NCBI RefSeq assembly: GCF_002920895.1
Contig: NZ_PQVG01000001.1
Location: 62,001 to 126,000 of the forward strand
Length of the DNA stretch: 64,000 nucleotides
Direction: 5' to 3'
Source of the DNA: Flavobacterium alvei
Lineage (GTDB): Bacteria > Bacteroidota > Bacteroidia > Flavobacteriales > Flavobacteriaceae
Shown: positions 32,980 through 42,634 of the stretch, piece after piece
Position numbering within the stretch: position 1 is the stretch's first letter
Layout: every line of letters starts with the position of its first letter
Notes under the pieces: model-generated
Told to the model about the DNA's origin: nothing
The model's input: only the letters and a program-made list of their open reading frames with translations
The model's database searches: none
Translations under genes and position numbers: made by a program

Positions 32980-35835
32980 TTAAAAAACTTGATATCTGAT
33001 GCCTAATTGTCCGTTTATTGATGACCACTCACTGTTTGTGATTCTACTTTGATTTGTTCCTAAATATTGTTGAAATGGCTCATTAGTAAGGTTTCTAACT
33101 TCCATAAATACTTTTATTTTATCACTAATAGAATAATCTGCTGATAAATCGACAGTGAAATTGCTTTTGGCAGAAATATAATAATTAGGGCCTAAATTTT
33201 GATTGATTGTTTCTACTGATTCTCCTCTATAATTTCCTGCAATTCTAAACATAAACCCATATTTTTCGTAAAAAACAGAAGAGTTAAACAATAATTTAGA
33301 TTGGTTAGGCAAGGTAGTTTTGTCAGTAGCAGTTATTTTTCCAGTGGCATCGTATCTTGAAACATCCAATTTTGAATTGATTATTGAGGTATTAAAATCA
33401 ACTCCAAAACCTCCCATAAAACCACTTAATTCTGTAAATCTTTTGGTAATTCCCATTTCAAAACCTAATAAACTAGCATCTTTTATATTTTTGGGTTGTG
33501 TTACTAAATAATCTACACCATTTATTTTTTCGTATGAAATATCTTTAAAGATATAATCCGAGATTCCTTTATAAAATACCCCAGCAGTAATTAGTCCGAT
33601 GTCTTTTAAGAAATATTCCCCCATCAAATCAAAATTATTAGAAAAAGTAGGCAACAAATCCGTGTTTCCTCTAGTTATTTTGAATACAGAACCTGTAATA
33701 TCTACTATTTCACTTGGATTTAAATCCGGCAAATTAGGTCTAGCAAAAGTTCTTGTATAAGCTGCTCTCAAATTGATGTTGTCATTCAAAGCATATTTGA
33801 TATGCAACATTGGAAGAAAAGCATTGTAAGAAGATTTTTTTGTGACTGGCGAAACAACTTTGGTTTTTGCATCATAAGCGCTACTAGTCATAGTTACATC
33901 AGTGTTTTCATTTCTAACACCTGCAATTATTTTTGTTTTATCCGTAAGATCATAAACACCCATTATATATGTGCTGAAAACATCTTCTTTTCCATTAAAT
34001 TTTGTGGTTGCATTGGAGGCCGAAGAATAATCTTTAAATCCATTTGCTGCAAAATATTCCGGAGAAAATATAGTAAACAATTGGTCTTTTGTAATTGGAT
34101 TTACAATAAGGTTATTGAATGGGCTTCCAATTTCTGAAAAGAAGTTACCAGCATTAGGATAGCCTTCGGTTGCTAAATTGCTCATAGGAACTAAGGCTGG
34201 CGAACCAGGAATACCAAGAGCTGCACCTGGTAAGTAAGCCAAAGGTGTTTGTTCTCCTGAATAATTTTTGAATTTTAGCTTTGAACCCGCTTTGATGGTT
34301 AATTTATCAGTAGCATCGTAATTAAAATTTATTTGTCCTATTTGATCTTTGTCTCTTTGATCTAACTGATAAATTACCAATTGTTGCAAGGTTAATTTTG
34401 TTGGATCCATAACATCGTTTGGATTGGTCAACTTTGGGTCGATGGCAAAAATATCCACTCCTATTCCGTTTGGAGAATCGAATGTGTTGTAGATTAATCC
34501 GTCGGAAGATCTATTCCCAAAATCGCCCACTAATTTTTGATTGAATTGTGCTATTGGCAAGCCTTTTTTATTAGATGGCATATTAGGCGGCGTGTCTAAT
34601 AGGTATGTCATTTCGTTATTAGAAAATGACCAATCCATTTTCAATTTAGAAATAATTCGATGTTCTCCACCAATTTCTATGGCATTCAAACTTGTTTTAT
34701 AATCCGAGTAGCGATAACTAAAAGTGTATCTTTTTTTGGCAAAATCATAAAAAGATTCGTAAACAGGTCTTACATCTTGAAATTTATCATACAAAAATTT
34801 ACCAAAAAATTTATTTTTATCATTCAACACATAATCAACAGAACCGCTAAAAGCTTTGGTAATTCTTTCTCCAAAATATCGTTTTGCATTTACAGTGTTG
34901 ATAGCATACTTTTGAGATTGAGTTACTGCATTTACATTATAATCAACAACTTCTTCATCAGTAGCAAAATTTCTATCCCAAATTGAGGCGGCAAGAACAA
35001 TTCCCAATTTATCTTTAAAGAATCGTTGCCCGTAAACAATAGATCCATTATAAGACCCTTTTCCAGATTTTTCATTATAACCACCACCCAAACTAGCATT
35101 TAGCATTGTTTTTTGGGGAGCAGTTCGTGATACAAAATTTACCGATCCACCAATAGCATCACCTTCCATATCTGGAGTAATGGCTTTTGAAAGTTGGATG
35201 TACTGAATCATTTCGGTAGGAATAGCATCTAAAAGTGTATTTCTTGTTCCTGTAACCGTAGCACTTGGCAATCGATTTCCGTTGTACAAAGTTGATGTCC
35301 ATCCGTAAGGAGTTCCTCGAACACTTACCTGATTTGCTTCTCCGTGATAACGGTTTACACTTACGCTTGGCATTCTCTGAACGGCTTCGGCAGCATTACG
35401 GTCTGGTAATTTTCCAACAGCATCCGCCGAAAGTACATCCATAATTGCCAATGATTTTTTCTTAATACTCAATGCTTTAATTTGCGAAGGCCCTGTAAAA
35501 CCTTTTACAATTACTTCATTCAAAGTCCCTTCTTCGGCAGGAAGTACGATTGTTCCTAAATTGTTTATACCAGAAACTAATTTTAGTTCTTTAGTTGTGG
35601 TCACATAGCCCATATAACTAATTGAAACTGTTATTTGTTCTTCGGGTACATTAGAAATTTGAAAATTTCCGTCTAAATCTGAACTTCCTAGAATCTTTTT
35701 TTCAATAATTGAAATATTTACACCTGGTAAATAGGATTTCCCGTCAGAAACTTTACCGATAATTGACGCTCGATTTTGAGCTATTATCTGTGTTCCAATC
35801 GACATCAATGCGAAAAGCAATACTAATTTTTTCAT
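32980..35835 (-). CDS. TonB-dependent receptor with carboxypeptidase-like domain
   Basis: About 951 aa from the ATG at 35835 (MKKLVLLFALMSIGTQIIAQ, a signal peptide). An upstream extension from 35943 contains the -7 element and is rejected. A CarboxypepD_reg-like domain comes first (ASIIGKVSDGKSYLPGVNISI), then the plug (LPDRNAAEAVQRMPSVSVNRYHGEAN onward) and a beta-barrel ending NGQLGIRYQVF, with an aromatic terminal residue. No SusD gene is adjacent. Partners are the phosphatase downstream and the AraC regulator upstream. Confidence 0.9.
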   Translation of the reverse strand: MKKLVLLFALMSIGTQIIAQNRASIIGKVSDGKSYLPGVNISIIEKKILGSSDLDGNFQISNVPEEQITVSISYMGYVTTTKELKLVSGINNLGTIVLPAEEGTLNEVIVKGFTGPSQIKALSIKKKSLAIMDVLSADAVGKLPDRNAAEAVQRMPSVSVNRYHGEANQVSVRGTPYGWTSTLYNGNRLPSATVTGTRNTLLDAIPTEMIQYIQLSKAITPDMEGDAIGGSVNFVSRTAPQKTMLNASLGGGYNEKSGKGSYNGSIVYGQRFFKDKLGIVLAASIWDRNFATDEEVVDYNVNAVTQSQKYAINTVNAKRYFGERITKAFSGSVDYVLNDKNKFFGKFLYDKFQDVRPVYESFYDFAKKRYTFSYRYSDYKTSLNAIEIGGEHRIISKLKMDWSFSNNEMTYLLDTPPNMPSNKKGLPIAQFNQKLVGDFGNRSSDGLIYNTFDSPNGIGVDIFAIDPKLTNPNDVMDPTKLTLQQLVIYQLDQRDKDQIGQINFNYDATDKLTIKAGSKLKFKNYSGEQTPLAYLPGAALGIPGSPALVPMSNLATEGYPNAGNFFSEIGSPFNNLIVNPITKDQLFTIFSPEYFAANGFKDYSSASNATTKFNGKEDVFSTYIMGVYDLTDKTKIIAGVRNENTDVTMTSSAYDAKTKVVSPVTKKSSYNAFLPMLHIKYALNDNINLRAAYTRTFARPNLPDLNPSEIVDITGSVFKITRGNTDLLPTFSNNFDLMGEYFLKDIGLITAGVFYKGISDYIFKDISYEKINGVDYLVTQPKNIKDASLLGFEMGITKRFTELSGFMGGFGVDFNTSIINSKLDVSRYDATGKITATDKTTLPNQSKLLFNSSVFYEKYGFMFRIAGNYRGESVETINQNLGPNYYISAKSNFTVDLSADYSISDKIKVFMEVRNLTNEPFQQYLGTNQSRITNSEWSSINGQLGIRYQVF

Positions 35836-35864
35836 TGTTTTATTTGTTTTTAAAATATCTGAGG

Positions 35865-35872
35865 CAAAACTA
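35865..35872 (-). promoter_or_regulatory. -7 promoter element of the receptor-phosphatase operon
   Basis: Minus-strand TAGTTTTG, a perfect TAnnTTTG, 29 nt before the ATG at 35835. Confidence 0.6.
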
Positions 35873-36097
35873 TTAGAAGATATTTTTTTAGAAGTCTTTT
35901 TAAATTTACACGTACAAAAACAAACAAAATAAACAATAAACAACTGTTTTTCAGTATTTTACACACAATATCAAATTGTTATCAAAGTGTAAATAAGTTG
36001 TTGAGTAGAACATTCAACTTTTTTAAGAGAAATTGTTTAAGACAAAATAGAGTGTAGAAAAATAATTAGCGAGATAAAAAATAAATATATTAGACAA

Positions 36098-37171
36098 CTA
36101 TTCTACCAACATCCTTTTATAGTCGCTAGGAGTTGCTCCCGTAATTTGTTTAAAATATTTATAAAAAGTAGATTTATTTTTAAAACCACTTTCGTAACCA
36201 ATAGTAACAAAATTAGCATCTTGTTTTTTATCAATCAATCTTTTGGCTTCTTCAACTCGCAAAGTATTTATATATTGATAAAAATTAGTTTTCAATTGCA
36301 CATTCAGAGCTTGTGTGATTTTTACTTTAGAAATCCTTAAATCCAATGAAAGCTTATCTAAATTGAATTCCGAATCCAAATAGCCTTTTTTAAATTTAAA
36401 ATAAGCATTTATAGATGTGATTATTTCATCCATTTCCGCTGAATCCAACTCATAATTTTTATATTTTTCATCGGTTTTAACGCCCAAGGTCTCCTGTTTT
36501 TGCATTTCAAAAAATATAGCAAATCGAATGTGAATCACATAAACAAAAATGAATAACATCAAAAAGTAAAAAACAAATCTCAAATTGATTGCACTACTTA
36601 TATTAAAAGCTAAAAAAATTAACCCCATAAAAGTTAATAGTCCCAAAAAATTAAAAATGATACTGATGACTTTTATAATCTTAATTTTTAGATCAAAAAT
36701 AGGATTGCTATCTGTATAATTATCACGAATAAACTTTAAACTATAGATACTATAACCCAAAAAAGTAGGAACCAAAAGCAACATCACAACAAGATTCGAA
36801 AAATTGATAATACTGTCAAAAAGTGGATGATTAACAGATATAAACAATATGACTATATTGAGTACAAAACCAATAAAAAAAGGCAGACAATGATAAAAAA
36901 TTTGTTTAGTTCTAATTTTCTTGCCAAATACCGATACCATATAAAAATAGATCATTGGCCCATATAAGAAAGAAAAACTCCCGTGTAGTTTTTCAAATAA
37001 ATCAGCATTATTATATATAAAAATCAACGAAATTTTATAGACCAAATGACAAAAAACAACTCCAAAGAACATTGTTAGATAAAAATCCTCTTGTTTGAAT
37101 TTTTTATTAAAAAAAATCAATAATGCCGTAATGAGTGATTGAATGGAGGTTAAATACAACAAAAATAACAT
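36098..37171 (-). CDS. membrane-bound AraC family regulator
   Basis: 357 aa. The first 220 residues hold about seven hydrophobic helices (for example FFIGFVLNIVILFISVNHPLF). The last 100 form an AraC-type double helix-turn-helix (LDLRISKVKITQALNVQLKTNFYQYINTLRVEEAKRLI; FVTIGYESGFKNKSTFYKYFKQITGATPSDYKR, read as pieces). A membrane sensor joined to a DNA-binding domain probably detects a signal and controls the adjacent receptor-phosphatase operon; this is inferred from position. A -7 element lies at 37191-37198. Confidence 0.88.
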   Translation of the reverse strand: MLFLLYLTSIQSLITALLIFFNKKFKQEDFYLTMFFGVVFCHLVYKISLIFIYNNADLFEKLHGSFSFLYGPMIYFYMVSVFGKKIRTKQIFYHCLPFFIGFVLNIVILFISVNHPLFDSIINFSNLVVMLLLVPTFLGYSIYSLKFIRDNYTDSNPIFDLKIKIIKVISIIFNFLGLLTFMGLIFLAFNISSAINLRFVFYFLMLFIFVYVIHIRFAIFFEMQKQETLGVKTDEKYKNYELDSAEMDEIITSINAYFKFKKGYLDSEFNLDKLSLDLRISKVKITQALNVQLKTNFYQYINTLRVEEAKRLIDKKQDANFVTIGYESGFKNKSTFYKYFKQITGATPSDYKRMLVE

Positions 37172-37190
37172 AGTGAATTTTATTAAAAAA

Positions 37191-37198
37191 CAAAATTA
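37191..37198 (-). promoter_or_regulatory. -7 promoter element of the AraC gene
   Basis: Minus-strand TAATTTTG, a perfect TAnnTTTG, 19 nt before the ATG at 37171. Confidence 0.55.
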
Positions 37199-37247
37199 CA
37201 CCTTATCGATTATTTCTAAGTTACCTAAACATTAAGCTAATTTTTTA

Positions 37248-37976
37248 TTAATACAACATTTGAATTTCTTTGATTTCAAACTCTGAAACCGAATCGTCTT
37301 CCAAAAGTATTTTGAGTTTTCCAATAGCCGAAACGCCTTGAATAATTCCCATGAAGTTGTGTTGATTTTCATCTGAAAAAGGCATTGGAATCCCTTTTTT
37401 GAAGAGTTTATTGGTATATTCCGACCACAATAAATGGGATTTTTGATTCCAATTCTGAATATTGTTTTCTAAATTTTCGATAATCTTCAAAAGAATTTTT
37501 TCTTTGTCGAAACTGGTATTACAAATCACTGCCAAAGAGGATGCTTTAGGCAAATTTTCAAAATTCATTTGGTTGACATTTAAGCCCAAACCCACTATTG
37601 AATTAATATTTCCGCCATTTTTTATACTATTTTCGATTAAAATTCCACCAATTTTCTTGTTGTATGACATAATGTCGTTTGGCCATTTGATGCTTAATTC
37701 TGGAATATTAAAATCTTCAAATACTTGAATTACTGCTAATGATACTGCAATATTAATATCAAATATCTGATTAATATCTGTAACAAAATCAGAAATCAAA
37801 ACACTCATTATAAGGTTTTTACTCGGTTCAGACTCCCAAACAGCTCCCATTTGCCCCTTGCCTTTGGTTTGATTTTCGGCAGTAACAACGGTAAAATTTT
37901 CAAGTGATTGATTGCTCGATAACCCTTTTAAGAACTCATTTGTAGAATCTATGGCATCGAGTTTGATTAGTTTCAT
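37248..37976 (-). CDS. birA: biotin--[acetyl-CoA-carboxylase] ligase
   Basis: 242 aa, monofunctional: no N-terminal DNA-binding domain. The biotinoyl-AMP loop is TKGKGQMGAVWES, a GKGQ variant of the usual GRGRxGRxW. SIKWPNDI and GGILIENS follow, and the short C-terminal domain is present. It attaches biotin to carboxyl-carrier proteins. Divergent from rsfS. Confidence 0.93.
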   Translation of the reverse strand: MKLIKLDAIDSTNEFLKGLSSNQSLENFTVVTAENQTKGKGQMGAVWESEPSKNLIMSVLISDFVTDINQIFDINIAVSLAVIQVFEDFNIPELSIKWPNDIMSYNKKIGGILIENSIKNGGNINSIVGLGLNVNQMNFENLPKASSLAVICNTSFDKEKILLKIIENLENNIQNWNQKSHLLWSEYTNKLFKKGIPMPFSDENQHNFMGIIQGVSAIGKLKILLEDDSVSEFEIKEIQMLY

Positions 37977-38019
37977 AGGAAGTTATTTGTGGAACAGAAT
38001 TTAATATTATGTTAAGGTT

Positions 38020-38027
38020 CAAAAATA
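38020..38027 (-). promoter_or_regulatory. -7 promoter element of birA
   Basis: Minus-strand TATTTTTG, a perfect TAnnTTTG, 43 nt before the ATG at 37976. The opposite strand has TAACTTTA at 38042-38049 as a likely rsfS element (one mismatch). Confidence 0.5.
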
Positions 38028-38071
38028 ATCACAAAAAATGGTAACTTTACAAACTTATTTAAAAATAATTC

Positions 38072-38443
38072 ATGACAAAAAAAGCAATAAATAATGATGT
38101 TCTTTTGGCAAACATCATCAAAGGAATTGAAGAAGTAAAAGGGAATGATATCGATATTTTGGATTTAAGAGAAATAGACACCGCCGTTTGTGACTATTTT
38201 GTAATCTGCAACGGTAATTCAAATACACAAGTTAACGCAATTGTTAACTCCATTCAAAAAGTAGTTTCAAAAGAATTGAAAGATAAACCTTGGCATGTTG
38301 AAGGATCTGACAATGCCGAATGGGTTCTTATGGACTATGTTAGCATTGTGGTTCACGTTTTCCAAAAGCACATCCGAGAGTATTACAACATCGAAAGCCT
38401 TTGGGGAGATGCCAAAATCACTAAAATCGAAAATAAATATTAA
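38072..38443 (+). CDS. rsfS: ribosome silencing factor RsfS
   Basis: 123 aa. DILDLREIDTAVCDYFVICNGNSNTQVNAIVNSI and WHVEGSDNAEWVLMDYVSIVVHVF are the RsfS/Iojap signature. It binds ribosomal protein L14 and blocks subunit joining in starvation. It is first in a forward run with ftsH 15 nt downstream, continuing to a superoxide dismutase gene. Confidence 0.95.
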   Translation: MTKKAINNDVLLANIIKGIEEVKGNDIDILDLREIDTAVCDYFVICNGNSNTQVNAIVNSIQKVVSKELKDKPWHVEGSDNAEWVLMDYVSIVVHVFQKHIREYYNIESLWGDAKITKIENKY

Positions 38444-38458
38444 AGAAATATACCCGTA

Positions 38459-40384
38459 ATGGCTAAAGACAATAAACCAAATTCGAATAATTTTAAAGTA
38501 AGCCCTTGGCTTGTTTATACTGCAATTTTATTAATTTTCTTGACTATAAGTTTTATTACTGGTGGGACTAATTTTCAAGAACCTGCCCAACTAAAATCGT
38601 CTGATATTGATAACATGCTATCTAAGGGCGAAATCAAAAATGTCATTATTTTTAATAATAAAGATGCCGAAATCTACCTAACGGATGCAGCATTAAAAGA
38701 TCCTGCCAATAAAAAAGTAGCCAAAAATGTTTTGGATCAACCTAACAAAGGACCACATTATACTACAAAATTTGGAGATCTTAAATCATTTCAAGAAAAA
38801 TTAGATAAAGCCAAGGCTGAAAAAAAATTAGTCGATTATGATTTTAAAGATGCTAGCAATTGGAGTGATATCATCATAAGTCTTCTTCCAATTATCATCA
38901 TCATTGGAGTTTGGATATTCATCATGAGAAGAATGGGTGGCGGCGCTGGTGGTGGTGGCGGACAGATTTTCAATATCGGAAAATCGAAAGCAAAACTATT
39001 CGATGAAAAAACAGATATAAAAACCTCATTCAAAGATGTTGCTGGTTTAGAAGGTGCTAAAGAAGAAATTCAAGAAATTGTTGAATTCCTTAAAAACCCA
39101 GAAAAATATACCAATTTAGGAGGGAAAATTCCAAAAGGAGCCTTACTTGTTGGCCCTCCAGGAACAGGTAAAACATTATTAGCAAAAGCTGTAGCAGGCG
39201 AAGCCCAAGTACCTTTTTTCTCCTTATCAGGTTCTGATTTTGTTGAAATGTTTGTTGGAGTTGGTGCTTCACGTGTTCGTGATTTGTTCAAACAAGCCAA
39301 AGAAAAATCTCCTGCCATCATTTTTATAGATGAAATTGATGCCGTAGGTAGAGCTAGAGGAAAAAACAATATGTCAGGTGGAAATGACGAACGAGAAAAC
39401 ACCTTAAACCAGTTACTTACCGAAATGGATGGTTTTGGAACCAATTCGAATGTAATCGTTTTAGCCGCAACCAATAGGGCCGATGTTTTAGACAAAGCTT
39501 TGATGCGTGCAGGTCGTTTTGACAGACAAATTTTTGTGGATTTACCAGACATTCGCGAGCGTGAAGAAATTTTCAAAGTTCACCTTGCTCCATTAAAAAA
39601 AGTGGAAAATCTTGACACTGACTTTTTAGCCAAACAAACTCCAGGTTTTTCTGGTGCTGACATAGCCAATGTTTGTAACGAAGCTGCTTTAATTGCTGCA
39701 AGAAATAATAAACCTGCAGTAGATAAACAAGACTTTCTTGACGCTGTGGATAGAATTATTGGAGGTTTAGAAAAGAAAAACAAAATAATTACTGCCGAAG
39801 AAAAGAAAGCAATTGCCATTCACGAAGCAGGTCACGCCACTGTAAGCTGGATGTTAGAACACGCTGCACCTCTAATCAAAGTAACCATTGTTCCTCGTGG
39901 ACAAAGTTTAGGAGCTGCTTGGTATCTTCCTGAAGAAAGACAAATCGTGAGAACTGACCAAATGCTAGACGAAATGTGTGCTACAATGGGCGGAAGAGCT
40001 GCCGAGAAAGTAACTTTTAATAAAATTTCAACTGGTGCATTAAGTGATTTAGAAAAAGTAACTCGTCAAGCACGTGCGATGGTCACCATTTATGGCTTGA
40101 ATGAAAAAATTGGAAATGTTACTTATTATGATTCGTCTGGGCAAAGTGAATACAGTTTTTCTAAACCATATTCTGATGAAACTGCCAAAACAATTGATGA
40201 GGAAATTTCAATTCTTATAGAAAGTCAATATGAAAGAGCCATCAAAATTTTAGAAGAAAACAAAGATAAATTAAATCAACTTGCGGATATTCTGATTGAA
40301 AAAGAAGTTATCTTTAAAGATGATTTAGAAAACATATTCGGAAAAAGAACTTTTGACTCTAATTTAGGTGAAGTAGTCTCTTAA
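38459..40384 (+). CDS. ftsH: ATP-dependent zinc metalloprotease FtsH
   Basis: 641 aa. Two membrane helices (about 15-36 and 140-158) flank a periplasmic domain. A Gly-rich linker (MGGGAGGGGGQIFNIGKSKAKLF) leads to the AAA domain with Walker A GPPGTGKT, Walker B IIFIDEIDAVGR and pore motif region FVEMFVGVGASRVRDLF. The zinc site is HEAGH. It degrades membrane and some soluble proteins. A strong terminator follows at 40409-40450, so it may be the end of one transcript. Confidence 0.96.
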   Translation: MAKDNKPNSNNFKVSPWLVYTAILLIFLTISFITGGTNFQEPAQLKSSDIDNMLSKGEIKNVIIFNNKDAEIYLTDAALKDPANKKVAKNVLDQPNKGPHYTTKFGDLKSFQEKLDKAKAEKKLVDYDFKDASNWSDIIISLLPIIIIIGVWIFIMRRMGGGAGGGGGQIFNIGKSKAKLFDEKTDIKTSFKDVAGLEGAKEEIQEIVEFLKNPEKYTNLGGKIPKGALLVGPPGTGKTLLAKAVAGEAQVPFFSLSGSDFVEMFVGVGASRVRDLFKQAKEKSPAIIFIDEIDAVGRARGKNNMSGGNDERENTLNQLLTEMDGFGTNSNVIVLAATNRADVLDKALMRAGRFDRQIFVDLPDIREREEIFKVHLAPLKKVENLDTDFLAKQTPGFSGADIANVCNEAALIAARNNKPAVDKQDFLDAVDRIIGGLEKKNKIITAEEKKAIAIHEAGHATVSWMLEHAAPLIKVTIVPRGQSLGAAWYLPEERQIVRTDQMLDEMCATMGGRAAEKVTFNKISTGALSDLEKVTRQARAMVTIYGLNEKIGNVTYYDSSGQSEYSFSKPYSDETAKTIDEEISILIESQYERAIKILEENKDKLNQLADILIEKEVIFKDDLENIFGKRTFDSNLGEVVS

Positions 40385-40408
40385 TTCAATAAAAAATCAT
40401 ATTATTTT

Positions 40409-40450
40409 AAAATCTTAATTCAAAAGTGCCTTTTGAATTAAGATTTTTTT
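40409..40450 (+). terminator. terminator after ftsH
   Basis: A perfect 17-bp AT-rich stem (40409-40425 / 40431-40447) with a GTGCC loop and a T run to 40450. The next -7 element begins on the last T. Confidence 0.85.
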
Positions 40451-40457
40451 ATCTTTG
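40450..40457 (+). promoter_or_regulatory. -7 promoter element of the LUD-lipid operon
   Basis: TATCTTTG, a perfect TAnnTTTG, 39 nt before the ATG at 40497. With the terminator before it, it separates ftsH from the LUD-cdsA-psd run. Confidence 0.6.
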
Positions 40458-40496
40458 GACGTTTTCAATTCGTTTATCAAGTAGCATAGAAAAAGT

Positions 40497-41099
40497 ATGA
40501 GTCTTTTTAAAAAAATTTTTGGTTCAAATAACCCCGATTCTGAAGAAGGAAAAAATAAGGAAAATATTGATTTTTCCCTAGAAAATGACGCCCCTTTAGA
40601 AGAGCAATTCATCTACAATTTCAAGAAGAATGGAGGGAAATTTTTGTACTGCGAAAATGAATCAGAAGTAAAAGACCATTTTGAAAACATTCTCGAAGAA
40701 AACGATTGGTTTGAAGGCGAAGCTTTGTGTTATGAGCCTAACCTTTTTGGCATTCTTGAAGAAAATAAAATTGTTTTTCAAAATGCAAATAACCCTTCCT
40801 TTCTTTTAGCAAATTGCGAAAATCTTATTGCTGACGAAGGTTCGATATTATTTTCTTCTAAACAAATCAAACAAAATAAACCGAACGAGCTTCCAACAAA
40901 TATTATAATTATTGCAACTACTAGTCAAATAATTGAAACAAAAAGTGATGGTTTAAGCGTAATTAAAAAGAAATACATCAAAGATTATCCTACGAATATA
41001 ACAACTATAAAATATTTCAAAAAAGTGGTTGAAGAAGATTTCACACAATATGGTAGTATTGCAAAAAATCTATATTTATTGCTTTTAGAAGATTTATAA
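40497..41099 (+). CDS. LUD domain protein (LutC/YkgG-like)
   Basis: 200 aa. The C-terminal two thirds match the LUD domain: NENDWFEGEALCYEP-like central part, SFLLANCENLIADEGSILFSS, and a terminal KNLYLLLLEDL. LutC relatives take part in lactate oxidation, but no LutA/LutB genes are present and the domain occurs alone in many Bacteroidota. The stop TAA is immediately before the cdsA ATG (1-nt gap), so they are translated together. Confidence 0.78.
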   Translation: MSLFKKIFGSNNPDSEEGKNKENIDFSLENDAPLEEQFIYNFKKNGGKFLYCENESEVKDHFENILEENDWFEGEALCYEPNLFGILEENKIVFQNANNPSFLLANCENLIADEGSILFSSKQIKQNKPNELPTNIIIIATTSQIIETKSDGLSVIKKKYIKDYPTNITTIKYFKKVVEEDFTQYGSIAKNLYLLLLEDL

Positions 41100-41100
41100 G

Positions 41101-41991
41101 ATGAATGAAACACTCAAGAGAGCAATATCTGGTGCGATTTATATAATTTTATTACTATCATCGATACTATATTCGACTGAAAGTTTTTTTATCTTGTTTG
41201 GAATATTTTTAGTAATTGCTATTTATGAATTTTGTAATTTAATTCAAACTCACAAACTTTTTCCTATTCTTTTTGGAACTTTATTATATATCGCTATAAC
41301 ATTAGTAAGCCATTACAATAAAATCACAACCAATGCCGTCAATACGTTTTTCAATACTGATTTTGAGATTCCTGTAAACATACAAGAATTAGATATTGTA
41401 TTATTAGTGGTGTCCTTGGTAGTTTCTATAAAATGTATTCTATTTTTATTTTATGATAAATTTCAAAAAATAAGTACCTCTTCAAAATATTTATATTTAT
41501 TAGGATACATCATCTTACCTTTCATATTTATAACAAAAATATCGTTTGGTATCAATGATTATAATCCAAAAATTATCATTGGGTTATTCATACTAATTTG
41601 GACAAATGACACTTTTGCCTATATCGTTGGAAAATCGATTGGAAAAAACAAATTATATGAAAAAATTTCACCAAAAAAAACAATAGAAGGATTCATTGGT
41701 GGAATTATTTTTGCCATTTTAGCAGGGTATTTAATATCCAAATATTACATAAAAGCCAGTCCGCAATTTAGCGACAAATCCATAATGATTTGGACTTCAA
41801 TAGCATTAATTGTTGGAGTTGCTGGAACTATTGGAGACCTTATTGAATCCAAATTTAAACGTATTGCTGGAGTAAAAGACAGCGGAAAAATAATGCCGGG
41901 ACACGGAGGCATTCTAGATCGACTAGATAGTGTTATATTTGTAGCACCAATTATATTTTTATTTTACCAAATTCTAAACTATGTTTCATAA
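41101..41991 (+). CDS. cdsA: phosphatidate cytidylyltransferase
   Basis: 296 aa, about eight membrane helices. The CDP-diglyceride synthase signature sits at the C-terminus (KFKRIAGVKDSGKIMPGHGGILDRLDSVIF, with the paired aspartates), and LIWTNDTFAYIVGKSIGKNKLYEKISPKKT precedes it. It makes CDP-diacylglycerol, the precursor used for phosphatidylserine and then, by Psd, phosphatidylethanolamine. It overlaps psd by 11 nt. Confidence 0.94.
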   Translation: MNETLKRAISGAIYIILLLSSILYSTESFFILFGIFLVIAIYEFCNLIQTHKLFPILFGTLLYIAITLVSHYNKITTNAVNTFFNTDFEIPVNIQELDIVLLVVSLVVSIKCILFLFYDKFQKISTSSKYLYLLGYIILPFIFITKISFGINDYNPKIIIGLFILIWTNDTFAYIVGKSIGKNKLYEKISPKKTIEGFIGGIIFAILAGYLISKYYIKASPQFSDKSIMIWTSIALIVGVAGTIGDLIESKFKRIAGVKDSGKIMPGHGGILDRLDSVIFVAPIIFLFYQILNYVS

Positions 41992-42634
41992 AGAAGGCGC
42001 TCAATCAATACTAATAGGAACTGTTGTTACAGCAATTGTGCTTTTATTAACAGATAAATTCATTGACACCAATTGGATTAAAATGTCCATTCAAATCATA
42101 ACTTTTTTGTTATTGATTATCATTTTGCAATTTTTCAGAAACCCAAAACGCAACTTTATACTCAATGAAAATGAAATTCTTTCTCCAGTAGATGGAAAAG
42201 TAGTTGTAATTGAAGAAGTGTATGAAGGCGAATATTTCAAAGAAAAACGAATTCAGGTTTCTATATTTATGTCGCCAATAAATGTACACGTAACCCGTTA
42301 TGCACTTAGTGGTTTGGTGAAATTCAGCAAATACCATCCTGGAAAATTCTTGGTAGCTTGGCATCCAAAAGCGAGCGAAGAAAACGAAAGAACAACCATT
42401 GTAATCGAAAATAAAACCTTTGGAGAAGTTCTTTATCGCCAAATAGCAGGAGCATTGGCAAAAAGAATCGTCAATTATGCTCAAGAAGGAATGCAAGTCA
42501 TTCAAGGTGAAGATGCAGGTTTTATAAAATTTGGTTCTAGAGTAGATCTTTTTTTACCTTTGGGAACGCCAATTAATGTAGTTCTAAACCAAAAAGCAAT
42601 TGGAGGAAAGACAATTATTGCAACAAAATCTTAA
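41981..42634 (+). CDS. psd: phosphatidylserine decarboxylase
   Basis: 217 aa, the short form. Two N-terminal membrane helices, then LSPVDGKVVVIEEV, FMSPINVHVTRYALSG, and the self-cleavage region FIKFGSRVDLFLP, where the GS bond generates the pyruvoyl group. It makes phosphatidylethanolamine, the main lipid of these bacteria. It overlaps cdsA (11 nt) and abuts the acyl-CoA-binding protein gene (1-nt overlap). Confidence 0.92.
   Translation: MFHKEGAQSILIGTVVTAIVLLLTDKFIDTNWIKMSIQIITFLLLIIILQFFRNPKRNFILNENEILSPVDGKVVVIEEVYEGEYFKEKRIQVSIFMSPINVHVTRYALSGLVKFSKYHPGKFLVAWHPKASEENERTTIVIENKTFGEVLYRQIAGALAKRIVNYAQEGMQVIQGEDAGFIKFGSRVDLFLPLGTPINVVLNQKAIGGKTIIATKS

Noticed and set aside
39070..39576. 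168-aa minus-strand frame inside ftsH
   Set aside because: Antisense to the conserved AAA domain; serine/proline-rich composition is the mirror of ftsH codons.
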